Of a stretch of DNA of 64,000 nucleotides, positions 49,719 to 59,670 are shown piece after piece. Position 1 is the stretch's first letter; every line of letters begins with the position of its first letter. Source of the DNA: Streptomyces sp. DHE7-1 (GTDB lineage Bacteria > Actinomycetota > Actinomycetes > Streptomycetales > Streptomycetaceae); NCBI GenBank assembly GCA_016432725.1, contig JACJDG010000002.1:1-64000 (forward strand), in the 5' to 3' direction. The notes beneath the pieces were generated by a model. It was not told the origin of the DNA. It saw only the letters and a list, made by a program, of their open reading frames with translations, and made no database searches. Both the position numbers and the translations under genes were made by a program.

Positions 49719-50560
49719 TCAGTCGAACAGCACGTCCAGGTTCCTCGTCAAAGCCTGGAGCTCGCCCCGCCGGTCGTCCTGGGGCGCGGAACCGACCGGA
49801 GCGTGGAACACGTACCGCGACGGCGTCAGGTCGTGCCCGTGGTGCCGTACGGCCTCCAGGCCGATGGAGGCACAGAAGCCGGGCTCGTCGCGGTACGCGG
49901 CCCGCTTTCCCCCTGCCGACAGTGTGCCCCGCCAGGCGTGGTAGGTTCCGGCGATAATCGCGAGATCGGCCTCGGTGAGGACGCGTTCCGTCCGGCCGAC
50001 GAGCGTGCCCGCCTCGCGAGCATCGACGAACAGGATCTGGCCTCGCCGGTCCACCGACTCCCGCGTGCCCTGCGGGCCCTTGTCCTTGGTCAGGATCCAG
50101 AGGCAGACCGGGATCTGGGTCGTATGGAAGAGGCGACGTGGAAGCGCGACCACACAGGCCACGACGTCGTCCTCCAGCATCGCCCGGCGGATCCCGCCCC
50201 CGCTCTTCGCGTACAGGGAGCCGTTGGCCAGGACGACGGCCGCAGTCCCATAGGGTCCCAGCTTGGCTAGGGCGTGTTGCAGCCAGGCGTAGTTGGCGCC
50301 GTCACGCGGCGGGACGCCGTATCGCCATCTCGGGTCGGTTTCGTTGAGTGCCCGGTGCGACATGTTGAAGGGCGGGACGCTCAGCACGAAGTCGGCTTCC
50401 AGGCCGGGGTGCCGGTCGTCGGCGAGGGTGTCGCCCCAGCGGGCGCCCAAGTCTCCCTCGACTCCGTGTACGGCCAGGTTCATCCTGGCGAGTCGCCAAG
50501 CCTGCTCGTTGATCTCCTGGCCGTAGACCACGAGGAGGTGGGCACGTGTCAAGCAGGCGG
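49719..50560 (-). pseudogene. HsdM-like N6-adenine DNA methyltransferase, N-terminally degraded
   Basis: From VYGQEINEQAWRLARMNLAV the protein follows the HsdM core, with GDTLADDRHPGLEADFVLSV, PPFNMSHRALNETDPRWRYG, and AWLQHALAKLGPYGTAAVVL. It ends at LQALTRNLDVLFD. The region that should carry motif I before VYGQE is absent or scrambled. Motif IV, normally NPPF, reads VPPF here, so the catalytic Asn is replaced by Val. HsdM methylates adenine in type I restriction systems; no hsdS or hsdR is nearby. I judge it a non-functional remnant. Confidence 0.65.
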
Positions 50561-50757
50561 TGGTGGCGGGCCGTGCGGTTGTCGGTCTCCAGGTCGAGTC
50601 CCGCGGCTGGGCCGTGGACCGGCGGCACATGCCATCACGGTGGCCTCCGGGATCCGCGGCGCACACGTCTCGCGCACCTTCCCCGGCACTCGAAGCCCGT
50701 CCGACCGTGGAGTGAGGCCTGCCGTTTCGAGCTTCGCCCTTGCCCGAGCCGGGCTCT

Positions 50758-51222
50758 TCAATCCTTGAAGAGCGTAGTGCGCATAGCTTCACGCACCTGC
50801 ACAGTGTCTGTGTGCACCTTCCGCCACGCACCTTCGTATGCCGGCGCTCCGGGAAGGCGTCCGCCGATGACTTCGTCGCGAAGGGAGAGCAGGGCGCGGA
50901 CAAGCTCGTTCATCAAGGGGATGATTGTTTTCGGCGCGCATAGTTCGGCTTGGGCTTGCTTCTCGTACAAGCCATGCTGACCCATGGCTTGGCGCGCTTG
51001 TCTCGCCCGATCTTCTAGAGGCAGCGTCTCTTCATGTGCTGCCTGACTGATGGCGATGCCAGTCCGTTTCACGGCATCCAAAAAGTTCGCATAGGCGGCT
51101 TGTAACTCTTGGCGCTTCCGCTCTGAGACGTCGCGGCGCCATCGGAAGCGATCGGCTATGCCGGTGCCGAGCGAGCCGGCGATGGCTCCGATCGCCGCGG
51201 CTAAGAAAGTGGTCCACTGCAT
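50758..51222 (-). CDS. membrane-anchored helical protein, 154 aa
   Basis: The ATG at 51222 gives MQWTTFLAAAIGAIAGSLGT, one membrane segment, then DRFRWRRDVSERKRQELQAA, a coiled coil, and a helical domain to TTLFKD. The layout (one N-terminal helix, basic coiled coil, helical tail) equals that of the protein at 31730-32263. No known domain. The stop lies just beyond the degraded HsdM front. Confidence 0.55.
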   Translation of the reverse strand: MQWTTFLAAAIGAIAGSLGTGIADRFRWRRDVSERKRQELQAAYANFLDAVKRTGIAISQAAHEETLPLEDRARQARQAMGQHGLYEKQAQAELCAPKTIIPLMNELVRALLSLRDEVIGGRLPGAPAYEGAWRKVHTDTVQVREAMRTTLFKD

Positions 51223-51430
51223 CGTCCAACGATGAGCGAGTGGCGCCCTGGATGGCTATGGGTAACTTGAACTGATGTGCCTGACTCGTTCGGGGGGGAC
51301 CAGCTGCAGCGTCCACGACCGCTGCACGCGCTTGAGTTAGCTGACGTCTGAGGCGAACTTGCTGGTCCCCGATCAAGCACTCCGGGCACCTATCCCTTGC
51401 TCCCGACTGTCGGTACTGCCCGGCCGCCGT

Positions 51431-51670
51431 TCACAAGAACGACGACGGTGGCCAGTCCTCCAGAATCGGGGTCGCCGGCCAGACACCGACGGCCCCGTCG
51501 GCCAGCAGCAAGTACGGCGCGTGTTCCTGAAGGGCCTTCAGCCAGGCCGTGGCCCGGCGGGAGCCGGAGAAGAACGTCATGGCGCGCGGATCCGCCCAGC
51601 CGGCCAGCTCCCGCGCCTCCGCTGAGCTGGCGACGTCGTGCGCCAAGGCGAGCACCTCGGGCTGTGGGTG
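51431..51670 (-). pseudogene. C-terminal fragment of an unknown protein
   Basis: The frame PQPEVLALAHDVASSAEARE, LAGWADPRAMTFFSGSRRAT, AWLKALQEHAPYLLLADGAV ends with a stop at 51431. Its front is lost near 51670, where the facing gene's sequence begins. Not recognised. Confidence 0.4.
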
Positions 51671-52054
51671 CAGTCGGTCCGGCTCGGCTGGGACAGCCTG
51701 ACGACCGTGCAGCAGTGGATGTGCAAACACATCCTCGGGATCGAACCTGAGGCTGCGGAAGCGTTGGTGGGGCTGTTGCTGGACGTCGAGGACACGGTGG
51801 TGACCCGGCAGACGGCAGAGGCGCTGGCCCGGGTGGGAACGGTGGCCGCCGTAAGGATCATCGCTCTCGCGGTTGCCAAGGCTGACGACCACCAGGCTGA
51901 CTGGCTGAGGACCTGGGTGCATGACGCGCTCGTGGGGCCGGACGGTGTGCTGGGCGTTGCAGCGGTCTGCGGGCAGCTCGCCCGGGACCCGGAAGAAGCT
52001 GTCCGTCGGGGTGCCGCGGAGGTCTCGGCGTGGGCGGACGGCACAAGGTGCTGA
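51660..52054 (+). pseudogene. C-terminal fragment of a HEAT-repeat-like protein
   Basis: The frame LWVQSVRLGWDSLTTVQQWM, then AALVGLL-type helices (AEALVGLLLDVEDTVVTRQT, AEALARVGTVAAVRIIALAV) ends at 52054. Repeated helical pairs with T-R-Q-T-A-E-A-L-A spacing look like HEAT repeats. The front is missing at about 51660. Confidence 0.4.
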
Positions 52055-52081
52055 TGTGAGTCGAGCTGCCTGTGGGCTGGT

Positions 52082-53190
52082 TCATGCAGCTATCGCGTGG
52101 GGGACGCGGGGTTCGTAGAAGGTGCCGTCGCGGAGCATCGCGAACAGCACGCTGATGCGGTGCCGAGCCAGGCGGAGAAGGGCTTGGGTGTGGGTCTTTC
52201 CGCGGGCTCGGCAGTTGTTGTAGTGGGTCCGGGAAGCGGGATCGTGTCGGGCTGCGAAAGCGGAGAGGAACATCGCCCGTTTGAGCTGCCGGTTGCCGCC
52301 TCGGGGCGCGTGTTCGCCGCGGATCGAGGTCCAACGACTTCGTGGTGGGCGCGAGTCCGGCGTAGGAGGCCAGGTGGGCAGCGGTGGGGAAGCTGGGGCC
52401 GTCGCCGACGGTGACCAGCAGTACGGCGGCGGTCCTGACCGCGACCCCGGGCATCGAGGTCAGGGCCGTCGAAAGAGGGTGTGCCTCCAGTAGGGCCTCG
52501 ATCTGGGCCTCCAGCGCGCGTCGCTGCTGGTGGACGGCTCCGAGCGACCGGGCCAGGGACGAGATGACGACGTCGAGGGTGCCGGTCCCGGGAACGACGA
52601 CGGTCTGTTCGTCGAGCGCGTCGAAGACCTCGTCGATCAGCCGTGCGGCCATGCGCGGGGCCTTGGGTCTGATGGCCTTGACGAGTCTGCGGCGGCTGGC
52701 TTTCCGCAGCGCGGCTGGGGATCCGTAGCGTTCCAGCAGCCAGGTGACGGCCTGGTGGTCGAGGCGAGGGCCGAGGACGCGCTCCAGCGACGGGTGGAAC
52801 TGGGTGAGCAGGCCCCGTATCCGGTTACTGGTGCGGGTGGCCTCTGCGGCGAGGTCCTGGTCGAAGCCGACGAGGACCGTCAGTTCGGCGGTGATCTCAT
52901 CTCCAGGGAGCGCAGGGTGTGCGGCATGGTGCGGGCGGCGTCCGCGATCACCGCGGCGTCCTTCGCGTCGGTCTTGGCCTCGCCCGGGTAGAGGCCGGCG
53001 ATCCGCCGCATCGCTAGTCCGGGCAGGTAGGCACCTTGCAGCCCGCGTCCCGGGCCACGGTCAGAGGCAGGGCACCGATGGAGGCGGGCTGGTCCACGAC
53101 CACCAAGACGGTGCCGAACTTCGCGGTCAGCTTGTCGAACACGGCCCGCAGCTTCGGCTTGCTGTTGGGCAGCTGCTTGTCCAAGACCTT
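52082..53190 (-). pseudogene. IS110-family transposase, N-terminally truncated
   Basis: Segments in order are TVLVVVDQPASIGALPLTVA, YLPGLAMRRIAGLYPGEAKT, DAKDAAVIADAARTMPHTLR (DEDD-type nuclease core), LERYGSPAALRKASRRRLVK, then the Transposase_20 part STALTSMPGVAVRTAAVLLV and CRARGKTHTQALLRLARHRI to the stop. The N-terminal strand with the first catalytic Asp is missing where the IS5-type relic abuts. Several frame changes (near 52920, 52650, 52330) disable it further. Confidence 0.65.
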
Positions 53191-53942
53191 TTAGGTTGTG
53201 GAGACGGGCGATGCCGAGCATGGCGGTATGGACACCGTCGCCCTTGAGGCGCCAGTCGTGAAGGATCTTGCAGGTCTGCGTCCGCGCGAAGACGTGCTCG
53301 ACGCGGGCGCGGACCTGCCTGTGCGAGTGGTTGTGTCCTTCTTCCGGCCGCACAGCTCGCCGCCGGCCGGGCGCCGGTGCGGGATGACAAGTCCGGTGCC
53401 CTGATAGCCGCCGTCGGCGATGGTCGTCGTTTTGCCCACCGCGGCAGCGGCACCCGACTCGGTCCAGGCCTTGCAGTCATTGCGGTTGCCCGGCAGCGGG
53501 CGGCCCACGGCGACGACCAGGCGGGTGCCAGCGTCGACGACGACCTGGTGGTTGGTCGAGTAGCGATAGATCTTCGACTGTGCGGCGATGGAGCGGTCCC
53601 GGGTGGGCACCAGCGTGCCGTCCACTATCAGCACGGTACCCCGGCGGAACCGGCTATGGGACTTGAACGCGAGCAGCGGGCCAATGTGCTGCAGCATGCG
53701 GTCAGCTACCGACTTGGACACACCGAAGAGCGGCGCAAGCTGTCGCAACGTCAGGTTCGTCCGCCAGTAGGCAGCCACCAGTAGAACCCGGTCCTCAAGC
53801 GACAGTCCCCAGGGGCGTCCCGGACGTACTCCATCGGCGCCCTCGCGTCGCAGCGTCGATCAACGTACTGAAAACCCGCGGAGTGAGCCCGTGAACGGGA
53901 GTATCCACGAGGCTTCCAATGCGGTGATCACACGAGGCATCC
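53191..53942 (-). pseudogene. IS5-family transposase (HTH_Tnp_4/DDE_Tnp_4 type), frameshifted
   Basis: The front PRVITALEASWILP and GLSLEDRVLLVAAYWRTNLT, LRQLAPLFGVSKSVADRMLQ is the helix-turn-helix. The DDE core follows with VLIVDGTLVPTRD, TTIADGGYQGTG and QVRARVEHVFARTQTCKILH. Frame breaks occur near 53870 (one C missing) and near 53340. It ends at HNLK against the IS110 relic, and its left side interrupts a phosphatase gene. Confidence 0.65.
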
Positions 53943-54094
53943 CGTGATCTTCGCATGGGCCAGCAGAGTCCGGAGGCAGGCAGCGGAGCGGACTTCGAGC
54001 TCGCCGGCGCCCCGCTTGGCGAGTGCCAGGGCGGCGAAGGGGCTGCGGCAGTAGTTGCCGAGGCAGACGGTCAGGACCTGGTGCACGATGCGGC
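53943..54094 (-). pseudogene. low-molecular-weight protein tyrosine phosphatase, 3'-truncated
   Basis: A GTG near 54094 overlaps the aminotransferase stop and gives HQVLTVCLGNYCRSPFAALA. VCLGNYCRS is the C-x5-R-S phosphatase loop. After about 45 residues (ELEVRSA) the frame runs into the IS5-type relic, so two thirds of the usual 150 residues are missing. Confidence 0.6.
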
Positions 54095-54700
54095 TCCCGT
54101 GGTCTTGAGGGCCTGGCCGAGGACGGTGACGACTTGGTCGATGTCGTTCTCGGTGAGGTGCTGGTGGAACGGCAGGCTCAGCAGCTCGCTGCCGATCTTC
54201 TCGGTGGTGGGCAAGTCGCGCCGCCATTGGGCGAAGGCGGGCTGCAGGTGGTTGGGCGGGTAGTGGACGCCGACGCCGACACCACGGGCCTTCATCTGTG
54301 CGTGCACCTGGTCCCGGTTCGCGATGAGGACCTGGCACAGGTGCGGCACGGAGTAGTCCACGTCGACGTCGACCAGGCGTACGCCATCCAGGCCGGCAAG
54401 GGCCCGCTGGTAGGCGCGCCACAGGAGGCGGCTGGTCGTCTCCGCCTTCTCGAAGTGAACGAGCTGGGCGAGGCCGATGGCGGCGTTGATGCCGGACATC
54501 TGGTAGCGCAGGCCGAAGCCCTCCACGCCGTAGCTGGTGGTCCGGCCGCGTTCGGCCTGGGACTGGACGACACCAAGCATCCGCAGGCGGCGGACCGTGT
54601 CGGCCTCGTCGAAGCCGCGCGGGATGACGATGCCGCCCTGCCCGCAGGTCAGGTTCTTGATCGGACCGAAGCTGAAGCAGGTCAGGTGCCGTGCTCGGTA
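54071..54700 (-). pseudogene. DegT/DnrJ/EryC1-type aminotransferase, C-terminal part
   Basis: The segment reads CFSFGPIKNLTCGQGGIVIP, with the PLP-binding Lys in GPIKNL, then GFDEADTVRRLRMLGVVQSQ, GVEGFGLRYQMSGINAAIGL and VGVHYPPNHLQPAF, the conserved C-terminal marks of sugar aminotransferases. The front half is absent: the sequence begins at about 54700 against the end of the NACHT gene region. A frame change lies near 54580. With the following phosphatase fragment it hints at a lost sugar or exopolysaccharide gene set. Confidence 0.65.
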
Positions 54701-54731
54701 TGGCCGAAGGGCCGCTCAGCGATCGATCGGG

Positions 54732-57700
54732 TCACGTGCGCTGCCAGCAGCTGCGAATCCGGTCGAGCTCGGCGAGCAGGCGCTCGCTGTTAATGGTGGA
54801 GCGGAGCCAGCTTACGTCTGTCGGCCGGAGTCTGAGGAGCCCGTCAGGGGTAAGCGCGCTCAGCAGCGGCTCTGCGTGGTCGGCCAGCCAGTCTGCCGCG
54901 TTGAGGTCGCGTGCGAGGCGAAGGAGTTCGATGACCGTCTGTGCAGGCCTGTCTGCCAACGGGACTTGCTGAAGCAGTTCCAGGGCGGTGGTGAGCACGG
55001 TGGCGGTGGCTGGGCGTTCGACAGCATTCCAGGTGGCTGTTGTGCCGGCCTCAATGAGAAGGCATTGAAGCCGCTGCAGGGGGCTGGCGCCGTCCAGGGC
55101 CGGAGCGTGGGGGCCAAAACGGGCGCTGATGGATTCAAGCAGGGCGTGAGGGGCGTCTGGGAAGCCGATGAGGGCTTGGATGCACTGGGCGAGGATCAGC
55201 CAGGTAGTTGCTCCGAGGCCGCGGGAGCCAGTCACGCGCAGGGACGTGAACTGGTCCAGGACATCAGCGACGACGCGGACGGGCTGGTGCGGGAGGGCAT
55301 GGGAGAGGAGCCGGGCGAGAATATCCGCTGCGGCCGTGCGCTCTCGTATGGGGAGGGCGTTCAGGAGGTCGACAAGCGCTTGCGGGGCAGCGAACGGGGT
55401 GGGGGTGAAGGGAGCGAGCAGAGCGAGGAGAGTGTTCGCTGCCGAGCGGGGGTGTTGGCCGTCAGTGATGTGGTAGGTCTCCAGTGCGGTGGGCAGATGC
55501 TGCGCCAGGGGAGTCACGGCGTGCAGAACGTGCAGTGAGCTGATGTCGTGGGTGAAGACCGCGGCCCTGTAGAGATCGTGGAGGCTGGTCGGCTGGTGGT
55601 GCCGGTAGGGGCCGGCGTGCGGGGCTTGCGGGTCTAGATGCGCGGGCCAGACCAGGTCTTCTGCGCGGTCGGCGGGGATCAGCCGTACGCGCACGTCGAC
55701 GTCGCCGGTGTTTGGGTTGGTGCACCTTTGCGTGGTGAGGGTGCTGGTCAGAGTGGTCCAAGAGTCCTCGCGCAGCTGGGATCGCCACAGCATGGTCTGG
55801 CGGCGCCAGGAGTCGAGCGGGTCACGTGTATCGAAGAGGCGTGAGACGTAGAGGGGGCTCTCTGCCAGCACGGCCAACAGGAGCAGGTTGACGCTGTAGA
55901 CGGCCTCTCGTTCGCCGCGGCGCCCTGGGAGAGGCTCGTAAGGCGGCCGGCCGGGTCGGGGTACGTCGTCGATGGCTGTTTTGAGTAGGCGGATCAGCAG
56001 AGCGGTGAACTGATGGCGCTGTTGCTCGCTGAGACTGCTGATCAGGTCGGTCAGGTTACGTACGACTTCGGCCCGGTCGACGAGCGGCACATGGGACAGC
56101 AGAGCATGCAACCGGGCATCGGCGATGGCGTATTGAGGGGTGTCAGCGTGCAGGAGGCGCTTTGATTCGTCGGTGATGAGGCGGGCGGTGAGGTACTCGC
56201 CGAAGGTGGCATGGAGGAATTCATAGGAGTGTCTGTGCTGCCCGCTGACGACGGCTTGGGCTTCGTGGATGAAGAAGAAGCGGCCGAAGAGCATCGGTGA
56301 GGGGGTGTTGTCGGCGTCGAGGAGGGCGGACTGGTCTGCGTGGGCTTCGGACGCTGTGATGCCCTGGCGCCGTCGGTTGAACATGCCGAGGGCGATCACG
56401 CCGAGGCGTTGCAGTTCGTGCTCCACGGCAGCGGCTTCTGCGGCGGGGGGTAAGGCGCCTTGGCGCTTGGCGACCTGACGGCCAGTGAATTCGGTCAAGA
56501 GCCTCTCGTACAGGCCGAGTCGTCCGATGTCCTCGCCTTTCAGCTGGTCTAGTGCGTTTGACGAGGCGTCGTAAAGGGCGAGCATCAGCAGGAGGAGGGG
56601 CTGACTGATGAGGTTGCCGTGCGGCTGCAGCACGTTGGGGTCCAAGGGGTGCAGGCTGCGTGCGGTGAAGTAGCGGCGGTTGGCGGTGTTCCAGACCTGT
56701 ACCCAGTGTCCGATGCGATTGTCGTCGAAGGGCTCCAGGCGGATGACAGTACTCAGACGGGGGGTGGGGGCCTGGTCGGCGACGATGGTGCGGCTCGTGA
56801 CGACCGTGATCGTAGGACGGCCGAGTTCGTATTCGCGTGCTTGGAAGTCGGCTAGGTCGTGAAGGTAATTGGAGTAGTGGGCATGGTCGGTAGAGGCTGC
56901 TTGGAGGAGTTCGTCGAAGCCATCCAGGACTATAACCCGGACCGTGCTGGGGTCGGCGACCTCGGGCCAGGGGGTGGACTGGCCGGTAGAGCGCCTGAGC
57001 GATTCTTCGAGCTGTTGCTGGATATCCAGGTCCGCGGGAATGTGACGCAGCTCGACGCGCTGGCAGAAGAACTCTGCCTCAGGCAGTCGTGCGGCGAGGA
57101 GCTTGGTCAGCAGTGACTTTCCCGAGCCCGGGTGGCCGAGGATGACCAGGGGGGCACTGGTGGCGTGGGTGGTGAGGAGGTGGGCTGCGAGGAATGCGCC
57201 GAGGTCCTCGCGGACGGGCTGCGTGAGCCACCAGTCGTCGCTGGACAAATGCCGGCCGCTGTAATGCTCGCTTGCCAGGCGGAAGGCCGGGTCGACGTAA
57301 CCGTTTTCCAGGGTGGGCATCACCGGGCCGGCTTCCTCGGCGTCAGCGACGGGTGCGCGCAGCAGTCGCCTGTAACGGTGTGCGGGGGCGGGATCGACGG
57401 CGAACTGATCAAGCCAGTGCGATAACGGCCGCAGCCCGTAGCTCGGCCCTGACGGCTGGGACTCTTGCTCGATGACCTCGGGCGGGTCTTCGGTGTTGGA
57501 GGTCAGGCGTAGCTCGGGGCAGTCCCATGTGGCCGAGGCCATAAGTGCTTCATAGCGCTGCCAAGCCTGATGGGCCAGGTCTTCGGGGTACTGGCCCTGA
57601 GGGCTGCCTTCACCGTGCACGATGCCGGCAGCGTAGGTATAGGCGGCGGTTATCTCATGGCGCAGTTCACTGGCGTCTCTGACCCGCTCTGTGCTGAGGA

Positions 57701-58382
57701 CTACCTGTTCGAGTTCGGCCACGATCTGGGTGGTGATATCTCCCTGTTGGTAGCCGAGTTCGGGCCCGTAACGGATGCCAGAACTGGCCACGGCGTCGCA
57801 GAACGCGGTGACCAAAATGGCCCGGTCGGCTGCGGCCAACAGTGCTGTACGCGCATTCCCGTGGCGGGAGCGAACCCGGTCACCGAATCCCTCCAGTACT
57901 GCAGGCAGGCCATTAGTGGCAGCACCGCTTAGAGTGAGAGGTTCCAGCAGCTCCGCCGCGAGTCCCTCGAACTCTTCCCGGCTGGCAACCAGGACGTCGA
58001 TTGCGCTGGCGAAGTCGTCCGGAACCTCGTCCGGCTCCGGTGGCGGAGGAGGTAACGGGTCGGGGCGTCGACACTGCTCCCCCCGTAGCTCCTCGGCGCT
58101 GATCTCCATCTCGTGATGACGAAGCCGCCACCACGACAGGTCGAGACTGACTCCTGGAGGAACACTCGCACGGCGGCTTCCGCAGTACTCCACGATGCGC
58201 GCCACATCGTCCCAGGCCGGCGGGGTGGCACGCTGTCCATTGAGGAGAGCTGAAACGGCGCCGTTGCTGCGGTGCAGCGCTCTGGCCACGTCGCTCTGGG
58301 CGATACCGCACTCGCGCACCAGACGCCGCAGCAGTCTGCAGAAGCTCACCACCGCCTGGGGCGGCTCCCCCGCTGCTGCCAT
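54732..58382 (-). CDS. XRE helix-turn-helix NACHT NTPase (STAND family), 1216 aa
   Basis: The frame is intact from ATG 58382. Residues 12-65 form a helix-turn-helix (AQSDVARALHRSNGAVSALL). A Pro-rich linker at about 108-120 leads to a helical region. The NACHT domain has Walker A LVILGHPGSGKS near residue 420, Walker B VRVIVLDGFDELL near 487, and VVTSRTIVADQAP (sensor region) near 530. Residues 560-760 include FGRFFFIHEAQAVV and YEFLHATFGEYLTARLI, the FLHxTFxEY motif typical of NACHT proteins. The rest is long helical sensor-like sequence. Such bNACHT/STAND proteins sense phage products and trigger cell death or dormancy; this one has no obvious effector domain except the HTH. Confidence 0.75.
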   Translation of the reverse strand: MAAAGEPPQAVVSFCRLLRRLVRECGIAQSDVARALHRSNGAVSALLNGQRATPPAWDDVARIVEYCGSRRASVPPGVSLDLSWWRLRHHEMEISAEELRGEQCRRPDPLPPPPPEPDEVPDDFASAIDVLVASREEFEGLAAELLEPLTLSGAATNGLPAVLEGFGDRVRSRHGNARTALLAAADRAILVTAFCDAVASSGIRYGPELGYQQGDITTQIVAELEQVVLSTERVRDASELRHEITAAYTYAAGIVHGEGSPQGQYPEDLAHQAWQRYEALMASATWDCPELRLTSNTEDPPEVIEQESQPSGPSYGLRPLSHWLDQFAVDPAPAHRYRRLLRAPVADAEEAGPVMPTLENGYVDPAFRLASEHYSGRHLSSDDWWLTQPVREDLGAFLAAHLLTTHATSAPLVILGHPGSGKSLLTKLLAARLPEAEFFCQRVELRHIPADLDIQQQLEESLRRSTGQSTPWPEVADPSTVRVIVLDGFDELLQAASTDHAHYSNYLHDLADFQAREYELGRPTITVVTSRTIVADQAPTPRLSTVIRLEPFDDNRIGHWVQVWNTANRRYFTARSLHPLDPNVLQPHGNLISQPLLLLMLALYDASSNALDQLKGEDIGRLGLYERLLTEFTGRQVAKRQGALPPAAEAAAVEHELQRLGVIALGMFNRRRQGITASEAHADQSALLDADNTPSPMLFGRFFFIHEAQAVVSGQHRHSYEFLHATFGEYLTARLITDESKRLLHADTPQYAIADARLHALLSHVPLVDRAEVVRNLTDLISSLSEQQRHQFTALLIRLLKTAIDDVPRPGRPPYEPLPGRRGEREAVYSVNLLLLAVLAESPLYVSRLFDTRDPLDSWRRQTMLWRSQLREDSWTTLTSTLTTQRCTNPNTGDVDVRVRLIPADRAEDLVWPAHLDPQAPHAGPYRHHQPTSLHDLYRAAVFTHDISSLHVLHAVTPLAQHLPTALETYHITDGQHPRSAANTLLALLAPFTPTPFAAPQALVDLLNALPIRERTAAADILARLLSHALPHQPVRVVADVLDQFTSLRVTGSRGLGATTWLILAQCIQALIGFPDAPHALLESISARFGPHAPALDGASPLQRLQCLLIEAGTTATWNAVERPATATVLTTALELLQQVPLADRPAQTVIELLRLARDLNAADWLADHAEPLLSALTPDGLLRLRPTDVSWLRSTINSERLLAELDRIRSCWQRT

Positions 58383-58548
58383 GCCTCACTCCGTTCTTCA
58401 CCCCATTTCACTGCAACGCCTCCAAGCGTAGGGTCTGACCTGCATCAACAACTCCGGGATTCAGGACTATTCAGCATCTGACCAACCGGGCTACGGCGAG
58501 CGCCAGTGTCGGGGTGTCAAAGCCGCCGTCCTTACGCGAGGAGTTTCG

Positions 58549-58767
58549 ATGCTCACAAGCCCCGGCAGCCTTCCTGCCCTACTACTCGCCATCTTTGCCT
58601 GCCTGTTCGTGGGCGTGGTACTACCGGCCATTTGGTCAGGGCAGCCCGCACGTCGTCGCGCGGCCGCAGCCGTGCTTGCACAGATCCTGGCTGTCGTGCA
58701 GAGCGCCGGTCGGCCACCTGGCGCTGACGGGGCAAGCGCGAACGAGGATCCAAATGCCGAACCGTGA
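58549..58767 (+). CDS. small membrane protein, 72 aa
   Basis: The ATG at 58549 follows GAGGAG. A single membrane segment (LPALLLAIFACLFVGVVLPA) is followed by a cytosolic Ala/Arg-rich tail. It lies 52 nt ahead of another small membrane protein gene and divergent from the NACHT gene. No domain recognised. Confidence 0.5.
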   Translation: MLTSPGSLPALLLAIFACLFVGVVLPAIWSGQPARRRAAAAVLAQILAVVQSAGRPPGADGASANEDPNAEP

Positions 58768-58818
58768 TCACCACACGTCGGCGCGCCCGCACCCGTCAGC
58801 GCAAGCAGCGGGGTGCCG

Positions 58819-59025
58819 CGTGACCGTACAACTGCTCGTCGTCCTGATGCTCGTGCTGGGCATGCGCATCCTCTTCGCCGCACTCGCCGGCCTCATCGGA
58901 TTCGGAATCGCCCGCCTGGTCAAGGCACTGGTGGACAAGGCGTTCGGCTGGGGAGCATCGTCGCCCTCGGCATCATGACGCTTTGCATCGCCATGCTGGC
59001 GATCTTCGTACCGCTGGTGAGGTGA
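58819..59025 (+). CDS. small membrane protein, two helices, one frameshift
   Basis: The GTG at 58819 gives MTVQLLVVLMLVLGMRILFA, ALAGLIGFGIARLVKALVDK, AFGWGA. A one-base shift near 58952 continues as SIVALGIMTLCIAMLAIFVP, LVR and stop at 59025. The rejoined protein of about 68 residues matches the length and the IGFGxAR motif of the protein at 4683-4889. Confidence 0.45.
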   Translation, partial: RDRTTARRPDARAGHAHPLRRTRRPHRIRNRPPGQGTGGQGVRLGSIVALGIMTLCIAMLAIFVPLVR

Positions 59026-59118
59026 CTGGCCGTCGCGCGCGGGGACGCGGACGGGCTGCACAGCCGTACTGTGCAGCCCGTCGCCGCCGGACACCGGGAC
59101 AAAGGCGCAGCCCGCTGG

Positions 59119-59670
59119 TCAATGACAGGCTGGTACCTGGCGCAGGAGGTCTGGGCGGGCGTCGGCAAGCGCGAAGGCCCGCCTCAGCCCCTCCGCAAAA
59201 ACAGGCGCGATCCGGTAGACCCGAGCGCGGTTGTCGAGTTCAAGCAGCCGGGTGTTGTTGTCCGGGCCGGTCCGTCGGCATACCGCGCGGACGCTGGTGA
59301 GCGTCCCGCCGATCCTCGCCCGCGGGATCGGTGTCTCGGGATGGTCGGCGAAGTAGTCCTGTATGTCGTCGTAGGAGGCCGTGCCGCCCAGGTCGACCAG
59401 GCGGCGCAGGACAGCGCGGGCGCCGGGCATCACGGCGGCGATCGTGTCGAACAGCAGTCGTTCCGTCCAGCCCTCCCCGAGATCTTCGCCGTTGAGGCGC
59501 TCCGGGCCAGGTCGGGGGTCCGGGGTGGGTACCTCCGGCCAGTCGCTCGCCAGGGCGACAGGGTTGAACCCATATGCGGCCTGCACCGCGGCGATCGCCT
59601 GCTCGTAGGTGTCGCTCTGCGTATCGATGACCAGCCGCACGCTCTCCCCCTCCACGTTCTTCCCTCCCAT
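59119..59670 (-). CDS. hypothetical protein with a winged-helix-like C-terminus, 183 aa
   Basis: The ATG at 59670 gives MGGKNVEGESVRLVIDTQSD, TYEQAIAAVQAAYGFNP. The C-terminal half (GARAVLRRLVDLGGTASYDD, IQDYFADHPETPIPRARIGG, TLTSVRAVCRRTGP) has the helix-helix-helix-wing pattern of a winged helix. The frame remains open further upstream, but that part is Arg-rich without conserved features. Not assigned to a family. Confidence 0.5.
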   Translation of the reverse strand: MGGKNVEGESVRLVIDTQSDTYEQAIAAVQAAYGFNPVALASDWPEVPTPDPRPGPERLNGEDLGEGWTERLLFDTIAAVMPGARAVLRRLVDLGGTASYDDIQDYFADHPETPIPRARIGGTLTSVRAVCRRTGPDNNTRLLELDNRARVYRIAPVFAEGLRRAFALADARPDLLRQVPACH

